13,965 bases of DNA, from positions 1 to 13,965 of the forward strand of contig DALF01000068.1 of assembly GCA_002499345.1 (NCBI GenBank), read 5' to 3'. The translations under genes were made by a program, and so were the position numbers. Each line of letters begins with the position of its first letter. Within the stretch, counting starts at the first letter, position 1. The DNA is from Euryarchaeota archaeon UBA170 (GTDB lineage Archaea; Thermoplasmatota; Poseidoniia; Poseidoniales; Thalassarchaeaceae). Shown piece after piece: positions 10,901 through 13,965 of this stretch. The notes under the pieces are model-generated. The model was given only the letters and a program-made list of their open reading frames with translations, searched no databases and had not been told where the DNA came from.

Positions 10901-11443
10901 GTTTACGCCACAGTTACAGACAAGGCAGGGAATTCCTATCCAGAGATAGAAATCAACGTAGCGATATCCAACCCAGTAGTTTCAATAACCTCTCAGGAAC
11001 TTCTCACCGGGGGGGATAATGCAGTTTCCAATAGAGTCAACTCTTTCGTTGTCACTATTGCTAATGACGGGCTCGTTGACGCTATTGATGTTGAGCTAAA
11101 TGCCACACTATGTACTGATTTGATATGTACAAATGAGGTAATCATGGATACGGCGATCGGAGATGTACCCGCAAACTCAGTAGTGAACTTCGATATAGCG
11201 CTCGATCTTGATGGAATCAATCCAGGTAATTACTACCTAAACCTAGAAATCAATGAGTCTTCAGTAGATGGAGAAGTAGTTCCATTCGAGCCCAATCAGG
11301 GAGGGAGTGTTAATCTGGTGGTATCTTCACCTGCAGTGGAATCAGACTCCAGCTGGATTGGCTACATCCTGGGGGCACTGATAATAGCCGCACTGGCAAT
11401 GCTTACCAGACCACGCTCAAGAAGGCCCAATGCACCTTTCTGA
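1934..11443 (+). CDS. aglB: Giant AglB/STT3 oligosaccharyltransferase with N-terminal membrane module and beta-sandwich repeat tail
   Basis: AglB transfers a lipid-linked glycan to Asn in N-x-S/T sequons on the outer face of the membrane. The enzyme core (about residues 375-1415) has the first loop Asp in GGSDPWYM (D416), the NPRPPLFSW segment, the second acidic motif DHD (532-534), TIGE (740-743), a conserved SAGRF segment (R802) and WWDYG (967-971), followed by the globular domain that ends near ILKYYSGATLSG. All key catalytic and sequon-binding motifs are present, so it should be active. The protein has 3,169 residues, about three times a usual AglB. The excess is an N-terminal module of about ten helices (residues 15-370) and an extracytoplasmic tail of about 1,720 residues ending in a membrane helix (about 3141-3157) and a basic end, RPRSRR. 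An even number of added N-terminal helices keeps the normal topology of the core. The frame is unbroken over 9.5 kb. The glycan is unknown from this window. Confidence 0.92.
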   Translation: MNVREDAKADGNSLKELVPVSAILVALVALFLGSEALANGTMENDGYLRILALPMAAALAASFGRVLSVVELGIPSHFKTGTLSILFVAVSAIPEIIPGVLEVDTLLTFTFTSVGIATMVLVNSNRREEANMLLVAVVGFFLSASLAASTDFGSESWAGTEEEMIDAIRSSMASILFAFWASSISLGLIVVLGMRGTLDRAGEGRLFSAIPSFDFDNRSSKQLMSILALVFAVQFIPLLWLCSISGETIVVDGETISNALSKYSEHQYLGSVWALMTCLVIFVWAFFRSERWQVMAALIAVNWVLYSAARLVEIGNPLGIEVLPASSGDSTSAAAWFFLIFWSNVAAYILSIRGYFGDTAPLREHSPIRAWWNANYYGIMISMALFVSLAIRAGWNVLPAMNASGTQLWDMTGGSDPWYMKRVIDYVVAERSHFIFDSDRSYPMGVINPRPPLFSWSLALGGLGLNWLTDSSGDQMVWWSVSAMPAVYGALIVLPLAGIARRVHSDLAGVITAWLIALMPGHIGHSTFALADHDSFALLFISMAFYFWVRAVEGIRDERLFAETSRNPLYLIAGMREMWSRNPMVMSCATLSGISFATVALGWKGFVYGPGILFLAFSVQAFLNLFRGRDSLPITAASLQMLFTSFIIPLPFYIWPGMDLLFDPSGFQPMFYIIGFTFALGWVTCSFRDKPWLLVVASGTALFGAILLTLFVLQAINFYNGWDILFTGGFYFSKNKIFGTIGEAQAPSRGVLFASYGPVVSIIAISCAVFLIWRGSRKNRQSHLLLGTWTIVAAYMAWSAGRFIFNATPAMAVVGGLGIAMLWNAANPADFLKEYRRAGIGNPSARRRSTFTASRRHPGIPALMMVFLLVASQHATYGIDSGIPRGEEAATDVDQAIYEIAPDFLRWSIGDFSILQDEEYDPDSGMLRYMGTFGPGFNGADWNTAYQWLSEQDTDVGFSQRPAFVSWWDYGFQALTQGQHPTVADNFQSGIPHSGGMLLSQGQEDTLAMFITTLTQGDMRSNSGEMTSDYQEVLREYMSQEQMDEFQIIMSIGVGDSNVVIERSMQVVANDGSVDLLRGFQLDENGIPSSDESWSVYFDTEPYEEESNESSAKTSFDEARGRASEYKEETTHYMIGNYRYTNDLIEDFDDVSTGLHRQNSKLAMARAFLVQAFSMEELVDLYHQITSEVFYEVQDYEAGLGETTERNNDIRYFAVDNRLYPLGGSYYGDYNYHRGQTTGIFHAPTGLSGLDLDDYISTLYQTQRGVDGPIILRTSDEYEQEYLNDIVRQQSGAAADASEMIQMVDIDYNHQDAFFDTMVARTYVGYGSSSLGLPGDAAQPAPHFYMYGTPGSYLEPGIPLPGAMMNHMVLANWYELPCEINQDGDKIDENCNDPSIGSANTQVKILKYYSGATLSGTVELEGIGPVPNARLLIERDAFSGEESPNEEGLVEDRDSRTYWIPIGTTDADEDGIFEFSVPAGKIRVTAFFGEPNLEAARSTMMSGTYSMTEILTEENAESRDINPVTGILGNVSGSTWLTEEIVNVSGSDGHSNGEAIIEIALSVESAQATGQLVWASTEEFDGTAITGSTVELVPQWDEINTSPYYASTSDGEVSGEGLSFNGIGEVQFTGQGTVQTTSISTITDFTGNYTQEIKHNHTLVGDGLFVGKGILRGTINFNSAEDTQVMVCGENDTMPENASYCENTSGDFLIDGSVNATGRFTSNGSTEFTQMLSHSSLVGSGIFETDTSEELDHYGTINGTGKFTGDGIFGGPMVQAGTFHLRDMIPGIYSVTAILDDGTRVNLDDSFTVPTPINQVQKIDIQGSVISGKLIYESGDIVDGYAALLDETSEYANATEDCAVYGHLPCRMYPDDRGDYGFGPLPPGNYSVAIDVDNDGFFEIMEEFPFDSDIYANVAVPSPVPEMFDLQFEMINEGSNVPDLDILFSQLEVDSMPVSAVYSIEAGQYQVELTQGEWIVEYALSDSKQIWEEFEISSDMNVQFEFVTSVEVSGTVYYEENSSAIFNPDEGKVIGADTLINFDWDGFSTTATTNESGHFIVTLPEGATVDATVEGLIAGLVNGTKFTVSSGMEEIVMVATPGTTVFGLVSVSRANNFYTSELVGWEQLTVSAQNDDYDVTWRKTVDDLGKFQMILPNGEWTFEVIGSDFDVSPATKAIDAENFSVEMILSPPNGTLSIEMFMDNSGDLNASNGTPVSYGFEIIPSSQAGMGKNITYDALEWSREGLAEVSLEPGSYSVSVSISDATEGDLFGTMLSSQILPFDIALQGGTVDRIAAFLPEWRVSISLTNQFGGILSGQEFKLINTETGWTQTHITDSNGSWSDHISQGDWILNVESLTNSEGATETLRAHIVSSSENASADLSYATIEVSALTVSLTDGQGSPLVGKNIVAVSEDGLGEVELTSTNASGISEVQLFPGSWTMSMETEQDGIKWILGPSNVLLSSGENGQFNFTADRFAEVSGNVFWDLNDNGVYNIGEGIDNASVQISDIDCDNVVESDQISFLTDSSGYYSDYLTIDSNYCLEVSAEGFESTSQDIELGNSSIVLDSVMLAELVQVGGQISYIDADQFSLISDTVILELIPTSDYIRDRISPEKTIVDGEWNGNWTATVEPGDWIIRATSEEHGLVAMSLVSAEVIQGGYSDMDLVTGGWALIETQWLDYEGVSMTLSDVEDSELNINMGAGISWIANLDEEGSTRILLPGGVIDVSSEFTTLQRGLNMTYSGGQAIGVEASQETPVITVSHSRIPFRELTLAVIEGTGGDANHDGGITDLLVTKNNESMGFNPVEFVLSADYLGHEPLDTFAAQATVPGTDGSEWQVEFHNGSGVWNSSMSFELGLDNALTTSDLHVRVTPPNQSVAHSLTQGHSIILSFYTSDGYSEEINVKVRIPQIHDFSLVSLDSVYGVSPGEEIQIPLEIRNTGNGDERYEFDYDDSELPEGWERTGSTSHTVPPFTTTTHSINVVAPENATGEYTVYATVTDKAGNSYPEIEINVAISNPVVSITSQELLTGGDNAVSNRVNSFVVTIANDGLVDAIDVELNATLCTDLICTNEVIMDTAIGDVPANSVVNFDIALDLDGINPGNYYLNLEINESSVDGEVVPFEPNQGGSVNLVVSSPAVESDSSWIGYILGALIIAALAMLTRPRSRRPNAPF
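1970..3020 (+). other. N-terminal polytopic module of the oligosaccharyltransferase (about ten helices)
   Basis: In canonical STT3/AglB the first membrane helix lies at the very N terminus and is followed at once by the D-containing loop. Here that first helix (about residues 378-395) comes only after about 370 extra residues holding about ten hydrophobic segments. They are separated by short polar loops such as NSNRREEAN, GSESWAGTEEE and FDFDNRSSK. I recognise no catalytic motif and cannot name the family. Hypotheses are a lipid-linked-oligosaccharide handling or scaffold unit, or a fused formerly separate membrane protein. Confidence 0.75.
3055..6165 (+). other. AglB/STT3 catalytic core domain
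   Basis: This stretch spans the helix bundle (about residues 375-870) and the extracytoplasmic globular domain (about 880-1415). Metal-site acids D416 and D532/D534, E743 of TIGE and the sequon pocket WWDYG 967-971 are all visible. The globular domain includes ADNFQSG after WWDYG and the RYFAVDNRLYPLGG strand. I could not place a DK/MI-type motif with confidence. The acidic linker with EEESNESS (about nt 5240-5275) may be a flexible insertion. A small Ca-loop-like segment follows near the domain end. Confidence 0.88.
6062..6113 (+). other. Ca-binding-like loop with a cysteine pair in the oligosaccharyltransferase
   Basis: The segment CEINQDGDKIDENCND resembles thrombospondin type-3/EF-like acidic loops (D-x-D, G, I, D) closed by two cysteines. 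It sits near the junction between the enzyme's globular domain and the repeat tail, so it might stiffen the joint through Ca binding and a disulfide. It is assigned by motif only. Confidence 0.45.
6170..10120 (+). repeat. Tandem carboxypeptidase-regulatory-like beta-sandwich repeats, period about 93 residues
   Basis: A strand pattern [P/Q]-G-x-[W/Y]-x-[V/L]-x, usually preceded by T-[D/N]-x2-G, recurs with little sequence identity. The conserved position after the first repeat falls at residues 1787, 1884, 1972, 2062, 2154, 2250, 2344, 2434, 2535 (degenerate, DSNY), 2629 and 2718, spaced 88-101 residues apart. An earlier copy is at 1480 (PAGKIRV). Examples are PPGNYSVAI, TQGEWIVEY, LPNGEWTFEV, EPGSYSVSV, SQGDWILNV, FPGSWTMSM and EPGDWIIRA. 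This matches the general form of CarboxypepD_reg/Cna-B-like folds. The repeat before 2535 begins with WDLNDNGVYNIGEG, an SdrD-B-type calcium motif. The likely role is a rigid extracellular stalk. Confidence 0.8.
6771..7258 (+). repeat. Gly-rich [hydrophobic]-x-G-x-G repeat block inserted into one beta-sandwich
   Basis: About 160 residues carry repeated short units: FNGIGEV, FTGQGTV, LVGDGLFVGKGILRG, LVGSGIF, and INGTGKFTGDGIFGG. Two longer half-repeats each run from a TQ-x3-H segment into LVG-x-GxF (near 6880-6930 and 7118-7165). The block interrupts a beta-sandwich: the strand ending STSDGE (6755-6769) should continue directly into GTFHLRDMIPGIYSV (from 7260). It is dense in sequons and has one cysteine pair. 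The pattern suggests a small beta-roll or solenoid, but I do not recognise a family. Confidence 0.6.
10120..10650 (+). other. Unassigned beta-rich segment of the oligosaccharyltransferase tail
   Basis: About 175 residues between the last regular repeat and the NEW3-like domain. It contains a DANHDGG acidic loop, several sequons (NES, NGS, NSS, NQS) and alternating hydrophobic strands (EFVLSAD, SIILSFY, INVKVRI). No cysteine and no recognisable enzyme motif. It could be a further Ig-like domain, possibly a degenerate NEW3-like one. Confidence 0.5.
10655..11320 (+). other. NEW3-like and CARDB-like Ig domains at the end of the tail
   Basis: The first domain (about 10655-10970) has SPGEEIQIPLEIRNTGNGDE, then LPEGWE, and ends ATGEYTVYATVTD, the usual order of NEW3-type domains that cap archaeal and bacterial surface proteins. 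The second (about 10975-11320) has the CARDB-like order VNSFVVTIANDGLVDA, VELN and NPGNYYLNLEIN, with a close cysteine pair, C-x4-C. Assignment is from motif order, not a profile search. Confidence 0.65.
11354..11440 (+). other. C-terminal membrane anchor with basic cytoplasmic end
   Basis: One hydrophobic helix, WIGYILGALIIAALAML, is followed by TRPRSRRPNAPF. It follows an ES-rich linker, the standard tail-anchor layout of archaeal surface proteins. By the positive-inside rule the last residues face the cytoplasm, so the repeat tail would be tethered to the membrane at both ends and form a loop rather than a free arm. Confidence 0.8.
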
Positions 11444-11451
11444 ACACACTG

Positions 11452-11459
11452 ATATTTAT
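11452..11459 (+). promoter_or_regulatory. TATA-like box of the S8 protease gene
   Basis: ATATTTAT is centred about 29 bp before the ATG at 11485, so transcription would begin within a few bases of the start codon (near-leaderless). It starts 8 bp after the stop of the oligosaccharyltransferase gene. The 6-bp inverted repeat CACACT (11445-11450) / AGTGTG (11469-11474) flanks it. Confidence 0.4.
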
Positions 11460-11484
11460 GTGGAAGTTAGTGTGAGGCTAATTA

Positions 11485-12723
11485 ATGCCAGTCATTGATA
11501 GGCTTGAGCTCATGCCTGAGCCCGAAGATCCTAGGATACTCACAACCGTGGACCCAAGGGCCCCTGGTTATCCAGGCTCTGCCTACGGGATAACCGATGA
11601 AGAGGCTAGAAGGCTTCGCTGGCCACTAGATCCCTTAAAGGAAGCACTATGGCCATGGGGTGCGGTATTTTTCTCCATCGGGACAGTGGCACTACTGTTA
11701 GCATGGCCCTTCGTTGACTCTTACTTGACCCCGCTTCTTCCAGATTCTGAGTGGGCATACGAGACCACGGGAATCAGAGAGCTTCAGCAAGAGGGACTCA
11801 CAGGCGAGGGAGTGTCGGTTTGTATTGTTGATACGGGCATGGATATACTCCATCCGGATCTTTCTGGGATAAATATAGTAGGATTCAGAGACTTTTTCGA
11901 TGAGGGCAATCAGGACATTAAAGATATAGGTTCTGAATATCACGGAACAATGATGACTGGAATATTAGCTTCCAACGGCACTTTCTTAGGAGCGGCCCCT
12001 GAAGCTTCTATTTCCATAGCACTGGCTTTGGGGCCAGAAGGGTCGTCCGGTCAGCAAGATAGGGTCTCACTTGCAATTAGGTGGTGTAGAATCACTCAAG
12101 AGGCAGATATAATTAGCCTCAGTCTAGGCTCTGATCCTGGCCAAGGGATGGCTATCGAAACCGAGACTGTCACAGCGGTACAGGAGGCATTGGATGAAGG
12201 GATTTTCGTCATCGCCGCCGCAGGAAATACCGGTGCAGACTCCTCGGATGTGTCCGTCCCGGCCAATATCGAGGGCGTGATAGCTGTAGGGGCTCAAAGA
12301 AGTTCAGGGAACATCTGGTCAGACAGCGCCTCAGGTTCAGATGTTGACCCGTATACGGGGCAGACTAGGGAGTACCCTCATCAGAAACCCGAAATTATAG
12401 CTCCCGGAGTGAATATATTTTCCACCGCATCCACTGAACTGGATCCTCCCTATGCATATTCTTCAGGTACCAGTGACTCTACCGTTTTTGTAACCGGTGC
12501 CCTAGCCCTTATTCTGGAGCAATTCGGAGATGAGATTGCAGGCGAAGATGGAAAAATAGATTCCGAAGAGATGGAGATGGTCAAGAGGGCACTAGCTAAT
12601 TCAGCAAATCAAGAACCAACTTCGGAGGGAAATCATAGCTCTAGATCGGGATATGGGTCACTGAATGCCGTGGAATGGGCAAATCAACTCTCCTTTCAAC
12701 TAAATATTGGCCTTCAGCAATAG
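11485..12723 (+). CDS. Membrane-anchored subtilisin-like serine protease (peptidase S8)
   Basis: A secreted-side endopeptidase with the Asp-His-Ser triad. The 412 residues comprise a Pro-rich cytoplasmic segment (1-55), one membrane helix (about 56-75) and the S8 domain (about 90-410). Catalytic residues are D116 (VCIVDTGMD), H153 (YHGTMMTG), oxyanion N248 (AAAGNTG) and S330 (SSGTSDST), in correct order and spacing. The Ser motif differs from the usual GTSMATP: Met, Ala and Pro are replaced by D, S and V, though the nucleophile and the following VTG are kept. An acidic insertion, GEDGKIDSEE (353-362), looks like half an EF-hand. There is no clear propeptide between helix and domain, and no signal-peptidase site, so it should remain anchored. 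It begins 41 bp after the oligosaccharyltransferase stop with its own TATA-like box. Possible substrates are surface proteins, including the neighbours; this is inference. Confidence 0.92.
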   Translation: MPVIDRLELMPEPEDPRILTTVDPRAPGYPGSAYGITDEEARRLRWPLDPLKEALWPWGAVFFSIGTVALLLAWPFVDSYLTPLLPDSEWAYETTGIRELQQEGLTGEGVSVCIVDTGMDILHPDLSGINIVGFRDFFDEGNQDIKDIGSEYHGTMMTGILASNGTFLGAAPEASISIALALGPEGSSGQQDRVSLAIRWCRITQEADIISLSLGSDPGQGMAIETETVTAVQEALDEGIFVIAAAGNTGADSSDVSVPANIEGVIAVGAQRSSGNIWSDSASGSDVDPYTGQTREYPHQKPEIIAPGVNIFSTASTELDPPYAYSSGTSDSTVFVTGALALILEQFGDEIAGEDGKIDSEEMEMVKRALANSANQEPTSEGNHSSRSGYGSLNAVEWANQLSFQLNIGLQQ

Positions 12724-12782
12724 TCTAACATCCAATTAGAAAATTATGATCTCCAAAGCCACAGCAATCTTGTTTCCTCTAG

Positions 12783-12790
12783 TATTATAT
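12783..12790 (+). promoter_or_regulatory. TATA-like box of the beta-helix protein gene
   Basis: TATTATAT is centred about 26 bp before the ATG at 12813 but only about 20 bp before the ATG at 12807. With usual archaeal spacing, transcription would begin at 12813, giving a leaderless mRNA. No GGTGA-type site precedes either ATG. A small T-rich stretch (CTTGTTTCCTCT, about 12769-12780) just upstream might end the protease transcript. Confidence 0.45.
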
Positions 12791-12812
12791 CCGCTCCCGA
12801 TACCCCATGGCT

Positions 12813-13965
12813 ATGGCCCGCAGAGATAGATTGAGCTCGACTATTCTGGTAATGTTGATGCTAACTAGCGTTTTCGTCGCTTTAGTCGGCCCCGCATCTC
12901 CTGTAGCGGCTTCAAACGAAACTACATCAGGTACGATTACAGGTACTGAATACTGGCAAGGAAATCATGTACTCACTGGAGATGTAGTGATCTCTTCGGG
13001 GGCCAAATTGGTCATCCAGCCAAGTACTAATGTGGTTTTCCCAAATGGTACGCATTTGGATGCCAGAGGGAGTTTGTGCATTGGGGTGTCTTCATGTGGG
13101 GCCAGTGGCAATGCCAACTCTGCCCAGAGGATAACGTTCAGCTGGGAAGAGCCTGAGAATTCTAGTGCTCAAGGCGAATGCAATGGAATCTCACAAGGGC
13201 AGTTCGAAATCACGATCACTGACCCATCATGCTACGAGGGACTCATCATCAGGGATTCGATAGACTTGTCACAGTCTGGAATCAGGCACACTACTCTCGA
13301 TGGAGCATGGGGAATTCCACATTTCGTAGATAATCAAAATGGATTCAAGTATGCGGCTTTAGTATTGGATGGAGCTAGCCCAACACTAACGGAAATGGAA
13401 TTCATCGATATCAACTCCAGCAGTGTTCTGACCACTGGTCTCGCCCAGCCGGAGTTCATCGGAGGGCAATACATCGTGGGCAATGATGACGAGAGCGGTG
13501 TCGACGGACCTGCAGTTCAGATTTACAGTTCTGGAACGCCAATTACTCCATTGGTCATGTCCTCTCCAGATCTTGTGGGTTCCGATAACGGCTGCGGGAA
13601 CAATGCAGGGGGGAAACCCACAGTATGGGTAGAAGATGCATTCATAGAAATCGATGATGCAGAGATAGGAGTGGGGGACTATGGGATCTCACTAAGGTAC
13701 TCTTCAGGTTCAGTCACTAATTCGGAGATTTCCGTCAACTGTAACGGAATTGATATCTACAGCCTAAAGAGCGTGGGACAGGTCGACTACTACAATACAA
13801 TTACTGGAAACGAGATTGTTACGGCTGATAAAACTCCCATCACTGTATACGGCGGTGCACACGCTTTCATCAGGGACAATGAACTGTCTGGTGCCGAAAG
13901 CGGGAGCGGAATTGCTGTTTTCTCAAGCTATGCTGAGATTACCAATAATGACATTGGCCCAATAG
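12813..13965 (+). CDS. Secreted parallel beta-helix surface protein, N-terminal part (runs off window)
   Basis: The frame is open from 12807/12813 to the last base, giving 384 visible residues from 12813. A signal peptide is clear: RRDR, a hydrophobic core from I11 to about G26, then SPVAA-S with likely cleavage near residue 33. The mature protein starts with the usual cap of secreted beta-helix proteins (LTGDVVISSGAKLVIQPS, then HLDARGSL), followed by short repeated turns such as YAALVLDGASPTLTEMEF, VEDAFIEIDDAEIGVG, YSSGSVTNSEISVNCNGI and GGAHAFIRDNELSGAESG, each a rung of a right-handed parallel beta-helix (NosD/pectate-lyase-like fold). Six cysteines and at least four sequons (NET, NGT, NSS, NSS) fit an extracellular, glycosylated protein. 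Such folds serve in polysaccharide binding or cleavage or as structural surface proteins; no catalytic residue can be named. The ATG at 12807 is the alternative start. Confidence 0.87.
   Translation, partial: MARRDRLSSTILVMLMLTSVFVALVGPASPVAASNETTSGTITGTEYWQGNHVLTGDVVISSGAKLVIQPSTNVVFPNGTHLDARGSLCIGVSSCGASGNANSAQRITFSWEEPENSSAQGECNGISQGQFEITITDPSCYEGLIIRDSIDLSQSGIRHTTLDGAWGIPHFVDNQNGFKYAALVLDGASPTLTEMEFIDINSSSVLTTGLAQPEFIGGQYIVGNDDESGVDGPAVQIYSSGTPITPLVMSSPDLVGSDNGCGNNAGGKPTVWVEDAFIEIDDAEIGVGDYGISLRYSSGSVTNSEISVNCNGIDIYSLKSVGQVDYYNTITGNEIVTADKTPITVYGGAHAFIRDNELSGAESGSGIAVFSSYAEITNNDIGPI

Noticed and set aside
13963..13965. TAG at the end of the window as the stop of the beta-helix gene
   Set aside because: In the reading frame of that gene these bases split as ATA plus G, so the gene continues beyond the window.

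Overview
The window reads as archaeal chromosome, most likely from a marine planktonic euryarchaeon of the Poseidoniia (Marine Group II/III) type. The archaeal assignment rests on a CDP-archaeol synthase, an AglB/STT3 oligosaccharyltransferase with archaeal motifs (DHD, TIGE, WWDYG), TATA-like boxes about 26-29 bp upstream of some starts, and GGTGA ribosome-binding sites. The Poseidoniia assignment is inference from the style of the large acidic, Ca-loop-containing, beta-sandwich surface proteins, not from a marker gene. All genes lie on the + strand and coding density is very high. I see no RNA genes, mobile elements or CRISPR arrays, and no gene-free stretch longer than about 100 bp.

Left part (1-1833): the 3' end of carS (ether-lipid head-group activation) is followed by a complete purD (purine synthesis). 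Both look like ordinary housekeeping genes. A 100-bp promoter region follows (1834-1933), with a T-run, a TATA-like box, a 10-bp perfect palindrome, a hairpin and a GGTGA site.

Centre (1934-11443): a single uninterrupted gene encodes a protein of 3,169 residues. It has three parts: (i) an N-terminal module of about 370 residues with about ten predicted membrane helices; (ii) a complete AglB/STT3 N-glycosylation catalytic subunit (about residues 375-1415); (iii) an extracytoplasmic tail of about 1,720 residues. The tail holds about a dozen carboxypeptidase-regulatory-like beta-sandwich repeats with a period of about 93 residues, a Gly-rich insertion, NEW3-like and CARDB-like domains, and a C-terminal membrane anchor. 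It carries roughly three dozen N-glycosylation sequons, so it is probably both enzyme and heavily glycosylated surface protein. This is the most unusual object in the window.

Right part (11485-13965): a membrane-anchored subtilisin-like (S8) protease with all catalytic residues is followed by the 5' part of a secreted parallel beta-helix protein that runs off the window. Both appear to have their own TATA-like box placed for near-leaderless transcription. The oligosaccharyltransferase, protease and beta-helix protein form a plausible cell-surface neighbourhood: glycosylation, processing, and a surface structure. A direct functional link between them is inference.
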